Both the position numbers and the translations under genes were made by a program. Positions 17,579 through 25,499 of a stretch of 64,000 nt of DNA are shown here, piece after piece (the first letter of the stretch is position 1; the number at the start of each line of letters is the position of its first letter). Origin of the DNA: Yoonia sp. BS5-3 (GTDB lineage: Bacteria; Pseudomonadota; Alphaproteobacteria; Rhodobacterales; Rhodobacteraceae). Below the pieces are notes generated by a model. The model saw nothing but the letters and a program-made list of their open reading frames with translations. It did no database searches and was not told the origin of the DNA. Location: the NCBI RefSeq assembly GCF_038069655.2, contig NZ_CP150951.2, forward strand, positions 434,001 to 498,000, written 5' to 3'.

Positions 17579-18265
17579 ATGGGACAACTCAAAAAGATTT
17601 TGCTCGTCGATGATGACGATGATTTGCGCGAAGCACTGGGTGAACAGTTGCTGATGACCGAAGAATTTGACGTCTTCGAAGCTGACGACGGGGCCAGCGC
17701 GCTCGTGAAGGCGAAAGAAGGCCTCTATGATTTAATGATCCTTGATGTGGGCCTGCCCGACACCGATGGGCGCGAGCTTTGCCGCGTGCTGCGCAAGCAA
17801 GGTGTGAAATGCCCGATTCTCATGCTTACCGCGCAAGATAGTGACGCGGACACGATTTTGGGTCTCGATGCGGGCGCCAATGATTATGTCAGCAAACCGT
17901 TCAAGTTTCCGGTCCTTCTGGCGCGTATCCGCAGCCAGCTGCGCACCCATGAACAATCCGAAGACGCGGTCTTCCAGCTTGGGCCTTATACCTTCAAACC
18001 AGCCCAGAAAATGCTTGTCACAGAAGACGATAAGAAGGTGCGGCTGACGGAAAAGGAAACAAACATCCTGAAATTCCTTTATCGTTCAACCGAAGGTGTG
18101 GTCGCCCGCGACGTCCTACTTCACGAGGTTTGGGGCTATAATGCGGGTGTGACCACGCACACATTAGAGACACATATTTACCGTCTTCGCCAAAAAATAG
18201 AACCAGATCCGTCCAATGCCCGCCTTCTTGTGACCGAATCCGGTGGTTATCGATTAGTGGCGTAG
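17579..18265 (+). CDS. OmpR-family response regulator
   Basis: A 228-residue two-component regulator. The receiver domain, residues 5-120, has the acidic pocket DDDDD near residue 11, the phospho-acceptor D56 in LMILDVGLPD, a switch Thr in MLTAQD and Lys in YVSKPFKF. The C-terminal winged helix, about 130-226, ends with HTLETHIYRLRQKIEPDPSNARLLVTESGGYRL. A good AAGGAG site precedes ATG 17579. No histidine kinase is adjacent, so the partner is unknown. Monocistronic, followed by two hairpins. Confidence 0.95.
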   Translation: MGQLKKILLVDDDDDLREALGEQLLMTEEFDVFEADDGASALVKAKEGLYDLMILDVGLPDTDGRELCRVLRKQGVKCPILMLTAQDSDADTILGLDAGANDYVSKPFKFPVLLARIRSQLRTHEQSEDAVFQLGPYTFKPAQKMLVTEDDKKVRLTEKETNILKFLYRSTEGVVARDVLLHEVWGYNAGVTTHTLETHIYRLRQKIEPDPSNARLLVTESGGYRLVA

Positions 18266-18272
18266 TAGACTG

Positions 18273-18311
18273 ACCCGGTGGCTTTTTTCCTCCCAGTTTT
18301 GGCCACCGGGT
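18273..18311. repeat. Inverted repeat after the response regulator
   Basis: Perfect 10-base arms ACCCGGTGGC (18273-18282) and GCCACCGGGT (18302-18311) enclose 19 bases containing T-runs. It starts eight bases after the stop codon. It may act as a first RNA stabiliser or terminator ahead of the stronger hairpin at 18364. Confidence 0.6.
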
Positions 18312-18363
18312 TCGCGAGTTCCCGCCGGAGATCGGGTTATATCTCCACCTCCCTGTTGGACTG

Positions 18364-18391
18364 GCCCGGACTTCGTGTCCGGGCTTTTTTT
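18364..18391 (+). terminator. Rho-independent terminator of the response regulator gene
   Basis: An 8-bp stem GCCCGGAC / GTCCGGGC with loop TTCGT is followed by seven Ts. It ends rightward transcription about 100 bases past the regulator, before the rhodanese gene. Confidence 0.9.
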
Positions 18392-18449
18392 CTTGGCGGC
18401 GCACCTGACCCGCCCTACCTTTGGTCTGCCAATCAAAAAGGAGGCCCCC

Positions 18450-18824
18450 ATGAAATCCGCCAAGACCTATCTGGAAGATGCAAACGCCATTGTTCCACGC
18501 ATCTCTGCGCAAGAGGCTATTGCCAAACATACTGCAGGCGGCGCCACTTTTATTGATGTACGCGATAGCGCCGATATTGCAAAGACTGGCACAATCGCAG
18601 GGGCACACCGCATCCCGCGCGGCTTTATGGAATTTGCGGCCGACCCCGACATGCAATTCCACAACCCTGTTTTGCAAAAGGACGCGGCCCTTTATCTCGT
18701 CTGCGGCGCTGGCGGACAGGCGGCGCTCGCGGGGAAGACCCTGATGGATATGGGCTATAGCAACGTCACCAATGTTGGCGGCATCGGCGATTGGAAAGAA
18801 GCGGGCGGACCGACTGAGGAGTAA
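18450..18824 (+). CDS. Rhodanese-like sulfurtransferase domain protein
   Basis: A single-domain, 124-residue rhodanese. These proteins pass sulfane sulfur through a persulfide on the loop cysteine. Visible marks are GATFIDVRDSADIAKTG at residues 31-47, the GAHRIPRG turn, and the active loop LVCGAGGQAAL with C85; the loop has Gly where many have Arg/Lys. The C-terminus NVGGIGDWKEAGGP is typical. A strong AAGGAGG site precedes ATG 18450. Substrate unknown. Confidence 0.9.
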   Translation: MKSAKTYLEDANAIVPRISAQEAIAKHTAGGATFIDVRDSADIAKTGTIAGAHRIPRGFMEFAADPDMQFHNPVLQKDAALYLVCGAGGQAALAGKTLMDMGYSNVTNVGGIGDWKEAGGPTEE

Positions 18825-18961
18825 CCAAGTAGCGGCTCTGGCACAACGCGGTGGGGTACCTAACGCTGTGACCAGGGCCATTAAGTGTTTCAGACTGAAG
18901 CAGATGTTGAAGGCTATTTAGGGTAGGGTCTGGCTGGGCGGGACAAAACCGCCATTCCACA

Positions 18962-19843
18962 TTATGCTTGCTCTGGCCGCTTTGGCGCAATTGCAACAAT
19001 CAAAGCTGCGGTCATGATCATCGTCATACCGAACCATCCCAACGCGTTTGGCAATGTTGCGAACAAAATCAGGTCAAAGCCCAGAGCCCAAATCAAGCCA
19101 GTGAAATCAAATGGTGCGAGTGTGCTCACAGGTGCCCGCGCTACTGCTTCGCTTGACGCAATATGCCCCGCTCCGCCCAGGAAACCAGCCAGCGCAAGCC
19201 ATCCAAAGGTCGACCAATTCAGCGGAGCCCACCCGAATGGGAGCGTCAGAAGGCCGACGGATGCGGATACGATGGCAAAGAAAAAAGCAATTGCCGATGC
19301 GCTTTCGGAGTTTGTCATCTTCTTGATGTGGACGCGCACGAACGCCATCGTCACCGCATAGCCAAGCGCAGCGGCAACGCCAATCCACATTCCGTCTTCA
19401 GGAGCTTCAAGCGCGTCCCAAAGGAGAACGAGCACTCCGAGAAACCCCATCGCAACGCATACAATAAGCCGCCCTGACAGGCGCTCTTTCAACACGAGAG
19501 CCGCAAGAGGAAGCGTCAGAACCGGTGCAAGATACGCGATGGCTTGTGCGTTTGCGACAGGCAGATACGCCAAAGAAATGAATGACAGCGCCATAGAAAG
19601 CGCGCCGAATAGACCACGCGTGATATGTAGACGTGGATGTTTCGGTCTCAATCCATGCGGAAATGCTCCCAGTACCCATACATACAAGCAAATAGGAAAA
19701 AGCGCCAAAGCCGAGCGCCAAAACATGATTTGCCCCACCGGAAGTGTTTGGGCCGCTCCGTGGACTGCGGCAGACATCGCTGCCATTAGCGCAACCGACA
19801 GCAAACGCAGTAGTATGCCCGAAGACTGATTTGTTTTCATCAT
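18962..19843 (-). CDS. DMT-superfamily (EamA) transporter
   Basis: An inner-membrane protein of about 293 residues with ten predicted helices in two EamA repeats. Repeat one includes ALMAAMSAAVHGAAQTLPVG and YLAPVLTLPLAALVLKERLSGR; repeat two includes AALGYAVTMAFVRVHIKK and PFDFTGLIWALGFDL. The first of two adjacent Met codons (19843) has a GGAG site upstream; earlier Mets in the frame lack one. Members export amino acids or other metabolites, but the cargo cannot be told. It stands alone, with 120 bases free on each side. Confidence 0.88.
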   Translation of the reverse strand: MMKTNQSSGILLRLLSVALMAAMSAAVHGAAQTLPVGQIMFWRSALALFPICLYVWVLGAFPHGLRPKHPRLHITRGLFGALSMALSFISLAYLPVANAQAIAYLAPVLTLPLAALVLKERLSGRLIVCVAMGFLGVLVLLWDALEAPEDGMWIGVAAALGYAVTMAFVRVHIKKMTNSESASAIAFFFAIVSASVGLLTLPFGWAPLNWSTFGWLALAGFLGGAGHIASSEAVARAPVSTLAPFDFTGLIWALGFDLILFATLPNALGWFGMTMIMTAALIVAIAPKRPEQA

Positions 19844-20047
19844 AGGCCCAAACTCCCGAAAATACATCGTTAGCGCTAACATATATTTCGTAAGAGGATT
19901 ATGACGGGTCAAGAAGTACGCTATCTGCCATTCGCCCACGGCGCAGCATTTGAAACATTGGGCTCATACCCGCAATTCGCTGCAGCCAGTGCCAACGACC
20001 GCTTCCCGGTTTTGGCAGCATTCACGACGCGACGCCCAACCCTCGCA

Positions 20048-21169
20048 TCACCCGAGCGCTTGGTCCCAATCGCCGATCAGGTCGTCGATGTCCTCAATCC
20101 CCACAGAGACACGGATCAGGTTTTCGGGGATACCTGTGTCAGGTTCAATCGTGTGGCGATGCTCGACAAGGCTTTCCACACCGCCGAGCGACGTCGCCCG
20201 AAGGAAGAGCTCAAGCTTGCCAACGACCTTTAGCGCGTCCTCGCGCGCGCCGGTGACCAACACCGATAGCAAGCTGCCAAAGCCGCCTATCATCTGCTGT
20301 TTGGCCACTTCATGTCCGGGATGCTGCGGCAGCCCAGGGTAAAGTACTTTATCGACTTTGGGATGCTCTGACAGGAATGTCGCCAATGCCAGCGCGTTTT
20401 GCGACATGCATTTGACACGCAGCGGCAGCGTCCGCATTGCCCGGGTTAGAAGCCAGGCTTCGAACGGGCCAAGGATCGCACCGGCCATTTTACGATCGGC
20501 CAGGATGTCCTGCCATGTCTGGCTACCTTTGTCTGCGGTGGACAAAACACCTGCCAAAACATCCGAATGTCCGTTGATCGCCTTGGTCGCCGAATGCATC
20601 GCAATATCGGCCCCATGGTCCAATGCACGGGTAAGAATCGGTGTCGCTGCTGTGGCATCCACCACCAATAGCGCTTTTGTCACCGCGCGAAGCGCGGCGA
20701 TATCGACTGTTTTCAACCATGGGTTTGATGGCGTTTCGACGAAAACAAGATCAATATCTATCGCCACGCAAGACGCGATCAATTGGTCCGCATCCACCTC
20801 TGTCAGCGTGATGTCCCGCCGGGCGCAAAACATCCGCACCCAAGCCGTCGTTCCCCAATAAATCCCCGATTGCAGGATAACCTTGGCGCCATTGGGCAAG
20901 GTCCGAAACACAGCTGCGATAGCCGCCATACCAGACGGAAAAAGCAACGTTTCATCCGCATTTTCAAGGCGTTGCAAAACGGCTTCAGCCTGTCGCAAAT
21001 TGTCAGAGTTATCACGCGAATAGATGTTATCCGTTCGAAGCAACCCGTAATCGGCATCTCTGACAAAAGTTGTTGCGGGTTGCAATGCAGGCACAACACC
21101 GCCCGATTGAAGGTCAATGGCACCTGCTGCATGCGCAGCGATTGTCGCGGGTTTTACGGTCTTTTTCAT
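20048..21169 (-). CDS. Cys/Met-metabolism PLP-dependent enzyme (MetB/MetC family)
   Basis: A fold-type I PLP enzyme of the gamma-family (cystathionine beta-lyase, gamma-synthase and relatives). The PLP lysine is in MHSATKAINGHSDVLAG, with VFVETPSNPWLKTVDI and ALLVVDATAATP upstream, and the C-terminal SLGGVESLVEHRHTIEP. The substrate-binding tyrosine region is YSRDNSDNLRQAE. ATG 21169 makes a 373-residue protein; an AGGAGG lies very close to it, and an ATG at 21184 in the same frame is possible. Cystathionine beta-lyase is the likeliest activity, but family members are hard to separate. Confidence 0.88.
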   Translation of the reverse strand: MKKTVKPATIAAHAAGAIDLQSGGVVPALQPATTFVRDADYGLLRTDNIYSRDNSDNLRQAEAVLQRLENADETLLFPSGMAAIAAVFRTLPNGAKVILQSGIYWGTTAWVRMFCARRDITLTEVDADQLIASCVAIDIDLVFVETPSNPWLKTVDIAALRAVTKALLVVDATAATPILTRALDHGADIAMHSATKAINGHSDVLAGVLSTADKGSQTWQDILADRKMAGAILGPFEAWLLTRAMRTLPLRVKCMSQNALALATFLSEHPKVDKVLYPGLPQHPGHEVAKQQMIGGFGSLLSVLVTGAREDALKVVGKLELFLRATSLGGVESLVEHRHTIEPDTGIPENLIRVSVGIEDIDDLIGDWDQALG

Positions 21170-21435
21170 GCCTCCTATCTGCATTGTAGATAGGCACAGA
21201 TGCAAGAGCGCGGAACAGCATCTTGTGATCAACACAAGCATATACACCAAAAAGAACTGGTTAATGGCGCGTTAACCTTTTAGTATGACGCCGGGTTAAG
21301 TAAGCTCTGACACCCTGTCGACACCGACCTAAAGAGCACCGAATAACCAGTAATAGGCAGTCCAAAGGGAGTGGGCGCTGTGTTTCTTACAAACTCTGTT
21401 AACAATTTGGCGCTACCGTTCCGTTGTGACATGAC

Positions 21436-21458
21436 GACAGGTCACGACCTGTCTTTTT
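21436..21458 (+). terminator. Rho-independent terminator upstream of a small gene
   Basis: GACAGGT / ACCTGTC with loop CACG and five Ts, on the plus strand. It lies 77 bases before the 58-residue protein gene. Nothing recognisable is encoded between 21170 and 21435, so it closes either a small RNA or a leader that can attenuate the downstream gene. Confidence 0.8.
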
Positions 21459-21534
21459 GTATAGATGCATATACTTCGCCCAATTGCGGTCCAGATTTTC
21501 CCAGATATCTGACCGCACACGAAGGAGAGAATTA

Positions 21535-21711
21535 ATGTCGACCAGAAATCGGGCGAATGCCGCTGACGACGCTGCAGAAGCGTTCTATGGACAAAGCGAC
21601 ACAAGTTTTGTCAAACAAATCGGACAAATCTGCGCTAGCGACCCAAGACTATTGCAGGTCTTCATGCGCACCCGCGAATTCTACAAAGAACAGCAGGCCA
21701 CCAGAAGCTGA
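21535..21711 (+). CDS. Small conserved-type hypothetical protein, 58 residues
   Basis: ATG 21535 has a strong AAGGAGAG site eight bases upstream. The polar, soluble product MSTRNRANAADDAAEAFYGQ ends in a helix-forming RLLQVFMRTREFYKEQQAT. There is no signal peptide, membrane segment or metal motif. I do not recognise the family. It converges with serB, 16 bases apart, and is preceded by a terminator-like hairpin that may control it. Confidence 0.7.
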   Translation: MSTRNRANAADDAAEAFYGQSDTSFVKQIGQICASDPRLLQVFMRTREFYKEQQATRS

Positions 21712-21727
21712 ACGTCGATCGCCGGCT

Positions 21728-22603
21728 TTAGGTCACAAACGCGTCCCGACTATAGCCTTGGATAAACAACAAGGCCGTCAGGTCACCATGGTTAATCCGA
21801 ATATCGCATTCAGCTTGCACCGTGGGTTTGGCATGTAAAGCAACCCCAGTCCCTGCGCGGCCAAGCATTCCCAAATCATTGGCCCCATCGCCCACGGCAA
21901 GCACATCCTGTTCGTCAATACCAAGCTTGGCGGTAATCTCTTCCAGCGCCTGCACCTTGGCAGCTTTTCCCAAAATAGGTCGCCCTACCGCGCCGCTCAG
22001 CTTGCCGTTTTCAACCAAGAGCGTGTTCGCACGGTTCTCGTCGAAACCAAGCGCTGCCGCCACCCGCTGTGTAAAGGCGGTAAATCCACCTGAAACCAGC
22101 GCAGCATAACCACCCTGCGCCTTCATCGTGTTCACCAGCTCATATCCGCCAGGCATATAGGTGATCCGCTGATCCAGAACCTGTTCGATGATCTCAACGG
22201 GCAGGTCTTTCAGCAGACCGACCCGTTCGATCAGGGCCGCCTCAAAATCCAGTTCGCCATTCATAGCGCGGGCCGTGATGTCAGCAACCCGCGCACCAAC
22301 GCCCGCCTCTGCGGCAAGCTCATCAATGCATTCCTGCCGGATCATGGTGCTGTCCATATCGGCCAACAGCATCTTTTTGCGCCTTTGATCCGTCGGCTGG
22401 ACGACCAAATCCACACATGCGTTTTGCAGGTCCGCCCAAACGTCCCATTGATTGTCCGGGACATTTGCGATCTCAAACGCTGCGGCTTCATCAATAGCCA
22501 ACCAGCTTATGTCCCCGCCGCCCCAGGCATTGCGCAGATTATCGACCAGAGCGCTGTCCAAAGACCGTTCGGTTGGGCTTGTCAGTAATGTGACTGTCAG
22601 CAT
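21728..22603 (-). CDS. serB: Phosphoserine phosphatase
   Basis: SerB hydrolyses O-phosphoserine, the last step of serine synthesis. The HAD motifs are all present: motif I LLADMDSTMI with nucleophile D82 and acid D84, motif II ALVSGGFTAF, a motif III lysine in GKAAKV, and motif IV VAVGDGANDLGMLG. Residues 1-75 form the ACT-like N-terminal domain usual for the 290-residue alphaproteobacterial enzyme. Length is 291 residues. serA and serC are not in the window. Confidence 0.96.
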   Translation of the reverse strand: MLTVTLLTSPTERSLDSALVDNLRNAWGGGDISWLAIDEAAAFEIANVPDNQWDVWADLQNACVDLVVQPTDQRRKKMLLADMDSTMIRQECIDELAAEAGVGARVADITARAMNGELDFEAALIERVGLLKDLPVEIIEQVLDQRITYMPGGYELVNTMKAQGGYAALVSGGFTAFTQRVAAALGFDENRANTLLVENGKLSGAVGRPILGKAAKVQALEEITAKLGIDEQDVLAVGDGANDLGMLGRAGTGVALHAKPTVQAECDIRINHGDLTALLFIQGYSRDAFVT

Positions 22604-22789
22604 GTTTGGCTCCCTTGCGGTATCCCAGATGCGGTAAAATGCATCGGTACAGGCGGTCTATAGCGAAGTTGTTTTCCACCGCAACCGCATGCAGCACATT
22701 TGCGCCCGGCCGTCAGACTTTCGCGGCGGGGTGCCCGTTGTCGATAAAAATGATAACGTCACAGCACCAAATGCGCGAGGAAACACCAT

Positions 22790-23758
22790 TTGTCAAAGCA
22801 GGCCCGCAAAGGATGCTGCGCCCCGGTGAGGGGACAAAACACCATCCACACCACGCATGCGGCACTCCGATTGTCCGGCGCGCCAGAGGTGCTGGAAGCC
22901 GTCGATATCCCGGGTGGCAAAGCACTGATCGGCACCAATGCACCCCTCATCCCAGATGATGGGGAAGGTCCAATCCGCGGTAAGACACTACGCCCGTTCC
23001 GCATGATGAAGCGGGTTGTGACCAACGCCGATTTTGCACGCTTTGTGGACCAGACCGGATACATCACCGAGGCCGAGCGTTTTGGCTGGTCATTCGTTTT
23101 TCATACGGACGTCCCAAAGGACATAATCCAAACCCAAGCCGTCGCTGGCATCGAATGGTGGCGCAAGGTCGACGGGGCAAATTGGCGCCAAGTCAACGGT
23201 CCCGGCACAGAAAACACCCTGCTCACAGATCATCCGGCTGTGCAGATATCTTGGAACGATGCGCATGCCTTCGCCCGCTGGTGTGGTGGCCGTCTTCCGA
23301 CCGAGGCCGAATGGGAACATGCCGCCCGTGGCGGTCTTGGCGATATCCGCTATCCTTGGGGCGATGATGAACCGGATGATACCGGCTTTATGCCCTGTAA
23401 CATCTGGCAAGGGCGATTTCCCGATGGCAATACAGGCGCAGATGGCTGGATGGGCACCGCGCCTGCGCAGTCTTTTGCGCCCAACGGGTACGGGCTTTAT
23501 AACATGGTCGGCAATGTCTGGGAATGGACTGCCGACTTCTACCGGATCAAATCCCTCAAGAAGCGGGTGAAGGAAAAACTGAATGCAATGAAGGGCTTCA
23601 GATTGCTCAAGGGTGGATCATATCTTTGCCACCAAAGCTATTGCCACCGATATCGGATCGCCGCACGTACCGGGAATTCACCTGACAGCACGACGCCCCA
23701 TCAGGGTTTTCGGGTGGTTTGGGACATAAACCGCTCTGACGGCGTGTCCGAAACATGA
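22790..23758 (+). CDS. Formylglycine-generating enzyme (SUMF1/FGE family)
   Basis: FGE oxidises a cysteine or serine in sulfatases to C-alpha-formylglycine. The 322-residue protein keeps the copper-binding cysteine pair of true FGEs: C280 and C285 in GGSYLCHQSYCHRYRIAART, followed by GNSPDSTTPHQGFR. Earlier marks are VTNADFARFVDQTGY, PVGxISWNDA-type AVQISWNDAHAFARWCGGRLPTEAEWEHAARGG (split pattern) and NVWEWTADFY. The start is TTG at 22790 with a GAGG upstream; no better in-frame ATG exists before the domain. No sulfatase gene is in the window. It is monocistronic and ends in a strong hairpin. Confidence 0.9.
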   Translation: MSKQARKGCCAPVRGQNTIHTTHAALRLSGAPEVLEAVDIPGGKALIGTNAPLIPDDGEGPIRGKTLRPFRMMKRVVTNADFARFVDQTGYITEAERFGWSFVFHTDVPKDIIQTQAVAGIEWWRKVDGANWRQVNGPGTENTLLTDHPAVQISWNDAHAFARWCGGRLPTEAEWEHAARGGLGDIRYPWGDDEPDDTGFMPCNIWQGRFPDGNTGADGWMGTAPAQSFAPNGYGLYNMVGNVWEWTADFYRIKSLKKRVKEKLNAMKGFRLLKGGSYLCHQSYCHRYRIAARTGNSPDSTTPHQGFRVVWDINRSDGVSET

Positions 23759-23761
23759 AGG

Positions 23762-23789
23762 GGCGCGACGACCCAACGATCGTCGCGCC
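23762..23789. repeat. Strong hairpin between convergent genes
   Basis: Ten-base perfect arms GGCGCGACGA / TCGTCGCGCC with an 8-base loop, placed between the FGE stop and the aceA stop. There is no T-run on either side, so it is more likely an RNA-stabilising or bidirectional stop structure than a classic terminator. Confidence 0.65.
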
Positions 23790-23813
23790 TGCGGCAATGC
23801 CATTGGTAGCCGA

Positions 23814-25415
23814 TTACTCTGCCGCAAATTGGTTCATCGTGTTTGCGGCCCCGCCCGCTTTGAGCGCCCGATCACCGCTGACCATTTCTTTGAACGAATC
23901 CCCAAGATCAGAACCAACTTCATGTTGATGTTTCACCGCTGAAATCCCGCGGCGGATCTCTTCGCGCTGAACGGTTGCAACATATGCAAGCATCTTGTCA
24001 TCGCCGAAGTAACCACGACTAAGCTCATCGACAGATTTCGCGGTCAGATGGAAGGTCGGCAACGTAATCAAATTGTGGAAAACACCGGCACGGGCGCTGA
24101 TATCGGTCTGGAAGTTACGCAAACGCGCATCCGCTTCGCGGCCAAGTTCAGTGTCATCATAGTCAGCAGACATAAGCGCATTGCCATCGGGGTAATCGGT
24201 TTCTGCGATCTTACCTTCCGCGATCCAACCGTCGCGCACCTGTTTGCGCAGGTTCAAGGTCCAGTTGAAGCTGGGTGAATTGTTATAGGCCAGCTTGGCG
24301 CCCGGGGCCTTGGCGCGGATTTCAGCGACCATCCCTGCAATTTCATCAACATTCGGTGTATCCGTTTCGATCCACAACAGATCAGCCCCACCTTCGTTGA
24401 TTGACGCGATGCAATCTTCGATCACCCGTGCGCGACCGGTATCTGGCTGGAATGGGAAAAGGCCGTTTGGCAAACGTTCCAGCCGCATAAAGGTGCCGTC
24501 ACGATAGAGCGCTAAATCATTTTCAGCCATCGGGTCTTGTGGCGTAATCGGCGACGTTTTCAACCACTTGGTATATTCCGCAGCTAAATCACCGGGGGAT
24601 TGGCTGACAGGAACCTTCTGCGTCAACCCCGCACCCAAACTATCTGTGCGGGCAACAATGACACCGTCCGTGACGCCCATTTCTTCAAATGCCAAACGGC
24701 AGGCACGCAGTTTTTCGATAAAGTCTTCGCGTGGAACGGTCACTTTACCATCTTGGTGACCACATTGCTTGGCATCCGAGACCTGGTTTTCAATCTGCAA
24801 GCAGCAGGCGCCAGCTTTGATCAACTCTTTGGCCAGAAGATAGGTCGCGTGTTCATTGCCAAAGCCGGCATCGATATCCGCGATGATTGGCACTACATGG
24901 CTTTCGAATGTGTCGATCGCCGCGATTGCGGCAGCCCGCTCTGCCTCGGTCTGCGCGGATTTCAGATCTTTGAACAGGTCATTTAAGGCGACTTCGTCTG
25001 CCTGACGGAGTGACGTGTAAATCTCGCGGATCAGATCGGCGACTGCCGTTTTTTCATGCATGGACTGATCAGGCAGATGCCCCCACGTGTTGCGCAGCCC
25101 GGCCACCATCCAACCTGAAAGATAAATGTAGACGCCCTTGGCCGTCCCTTTCATGCGTTTGACAGATTTGATCTTTTGCTGCGCATGAAATCCGCTCCAG
25201 CATCCCAGGCTTTGGGTGAATTTTGATGTGTCTTGATCGTAGGCGGCCATATCCGCGCGCATAACTGTCGCCATGTCCCGCGCGATATCGAGATGTGTGT
25301 CAAAGGTGTTCTGGATTTTCAGCTGCACGATATCATCGATCGCTATGTCAGAGACTGTGCCGTGGGGCAGACGCTCGGCGACTTCAGCGTAGGTTTCTGT
25401 ATATGTTTTCTGCAT
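23814..25415 (-). CDS. aceA: Isocitrate lyase
   Basis: Cleaves isocitrate to succinate and glyoxylate, the entry of the glyoxylate shunt. The 533-residue protein belongs to the longer isocitrate lyase class. The catalytic signature is K-Q-C-G-H at residues 216-220, with C218 as general acid; most enzymes have KKCGH, so the second residue is Gln here. Metal-binding IADIDAGFGN, and ARTDSLGAGL, WIETDTPN and NNSPSFNW are all visible. ATG 25415 is used; the frame is open 16 codons more upstream. It follows aceB by 84 bases on the same strand. Confidence 0.96.
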   Translation of the reverse strand: MQKTYTETYAEVAERLPHGTVSDIAIDDIVQLKIQNTFDTHLDIARDMATVMRADMAAYDQDTSKFTQSLGCWSGFHAQQKIKSVKRMKGTAKGVYIYLSGWMVAGLRNTWGHLPDQSMHEKTAVADLIREIYTSLRQADEVALNDLFKDLKSAQTEAERAAAIAAIDTFESHVVPIIADIDAGFGNEHATYLLAKELIKAGACCLQIENQVSDAKQCGHQDGKVTVPREDFIEKLRACRLAFEEMGVTDGVIVARTDSLGAGLTQKVPVSQSPGDLAAEYTKWLKTSPITPQDPMAENDLALYRDGTFMRLERLPNGLFPFQPDTGRARVIEDCIASINEGGADLLWIETDTPNVDEIAGMVAEIRAKAPGAKLAYNNSPSFNWTLNLRKQVRDGWIAEGKIAETDYPDGNALMSADYDDTELGREADARLRNFQTDISARAGVFHNLITLPTFHLTAKSVDELSRGYFGDDKMLAYVATVQREEIRRGISAVKHQHEVGSDLGDSFKEMVSGDRALKAGGAANTMNQFAAE

Positions 25416-25499
25416 CGGTATGTCCTTTTTGGGCAGAGTTCGACTGGCAGCAGCCCATGACAATGGGCCACTGTATTTTTTGCTGTTTTTGTGCGTTGA

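Noticed and set aside
18018..18881. 287-codon minus-strand frame
   Set aside because: It is a shadow of the response regulator and rhodanese genes, which have clear motifs on the other strand.
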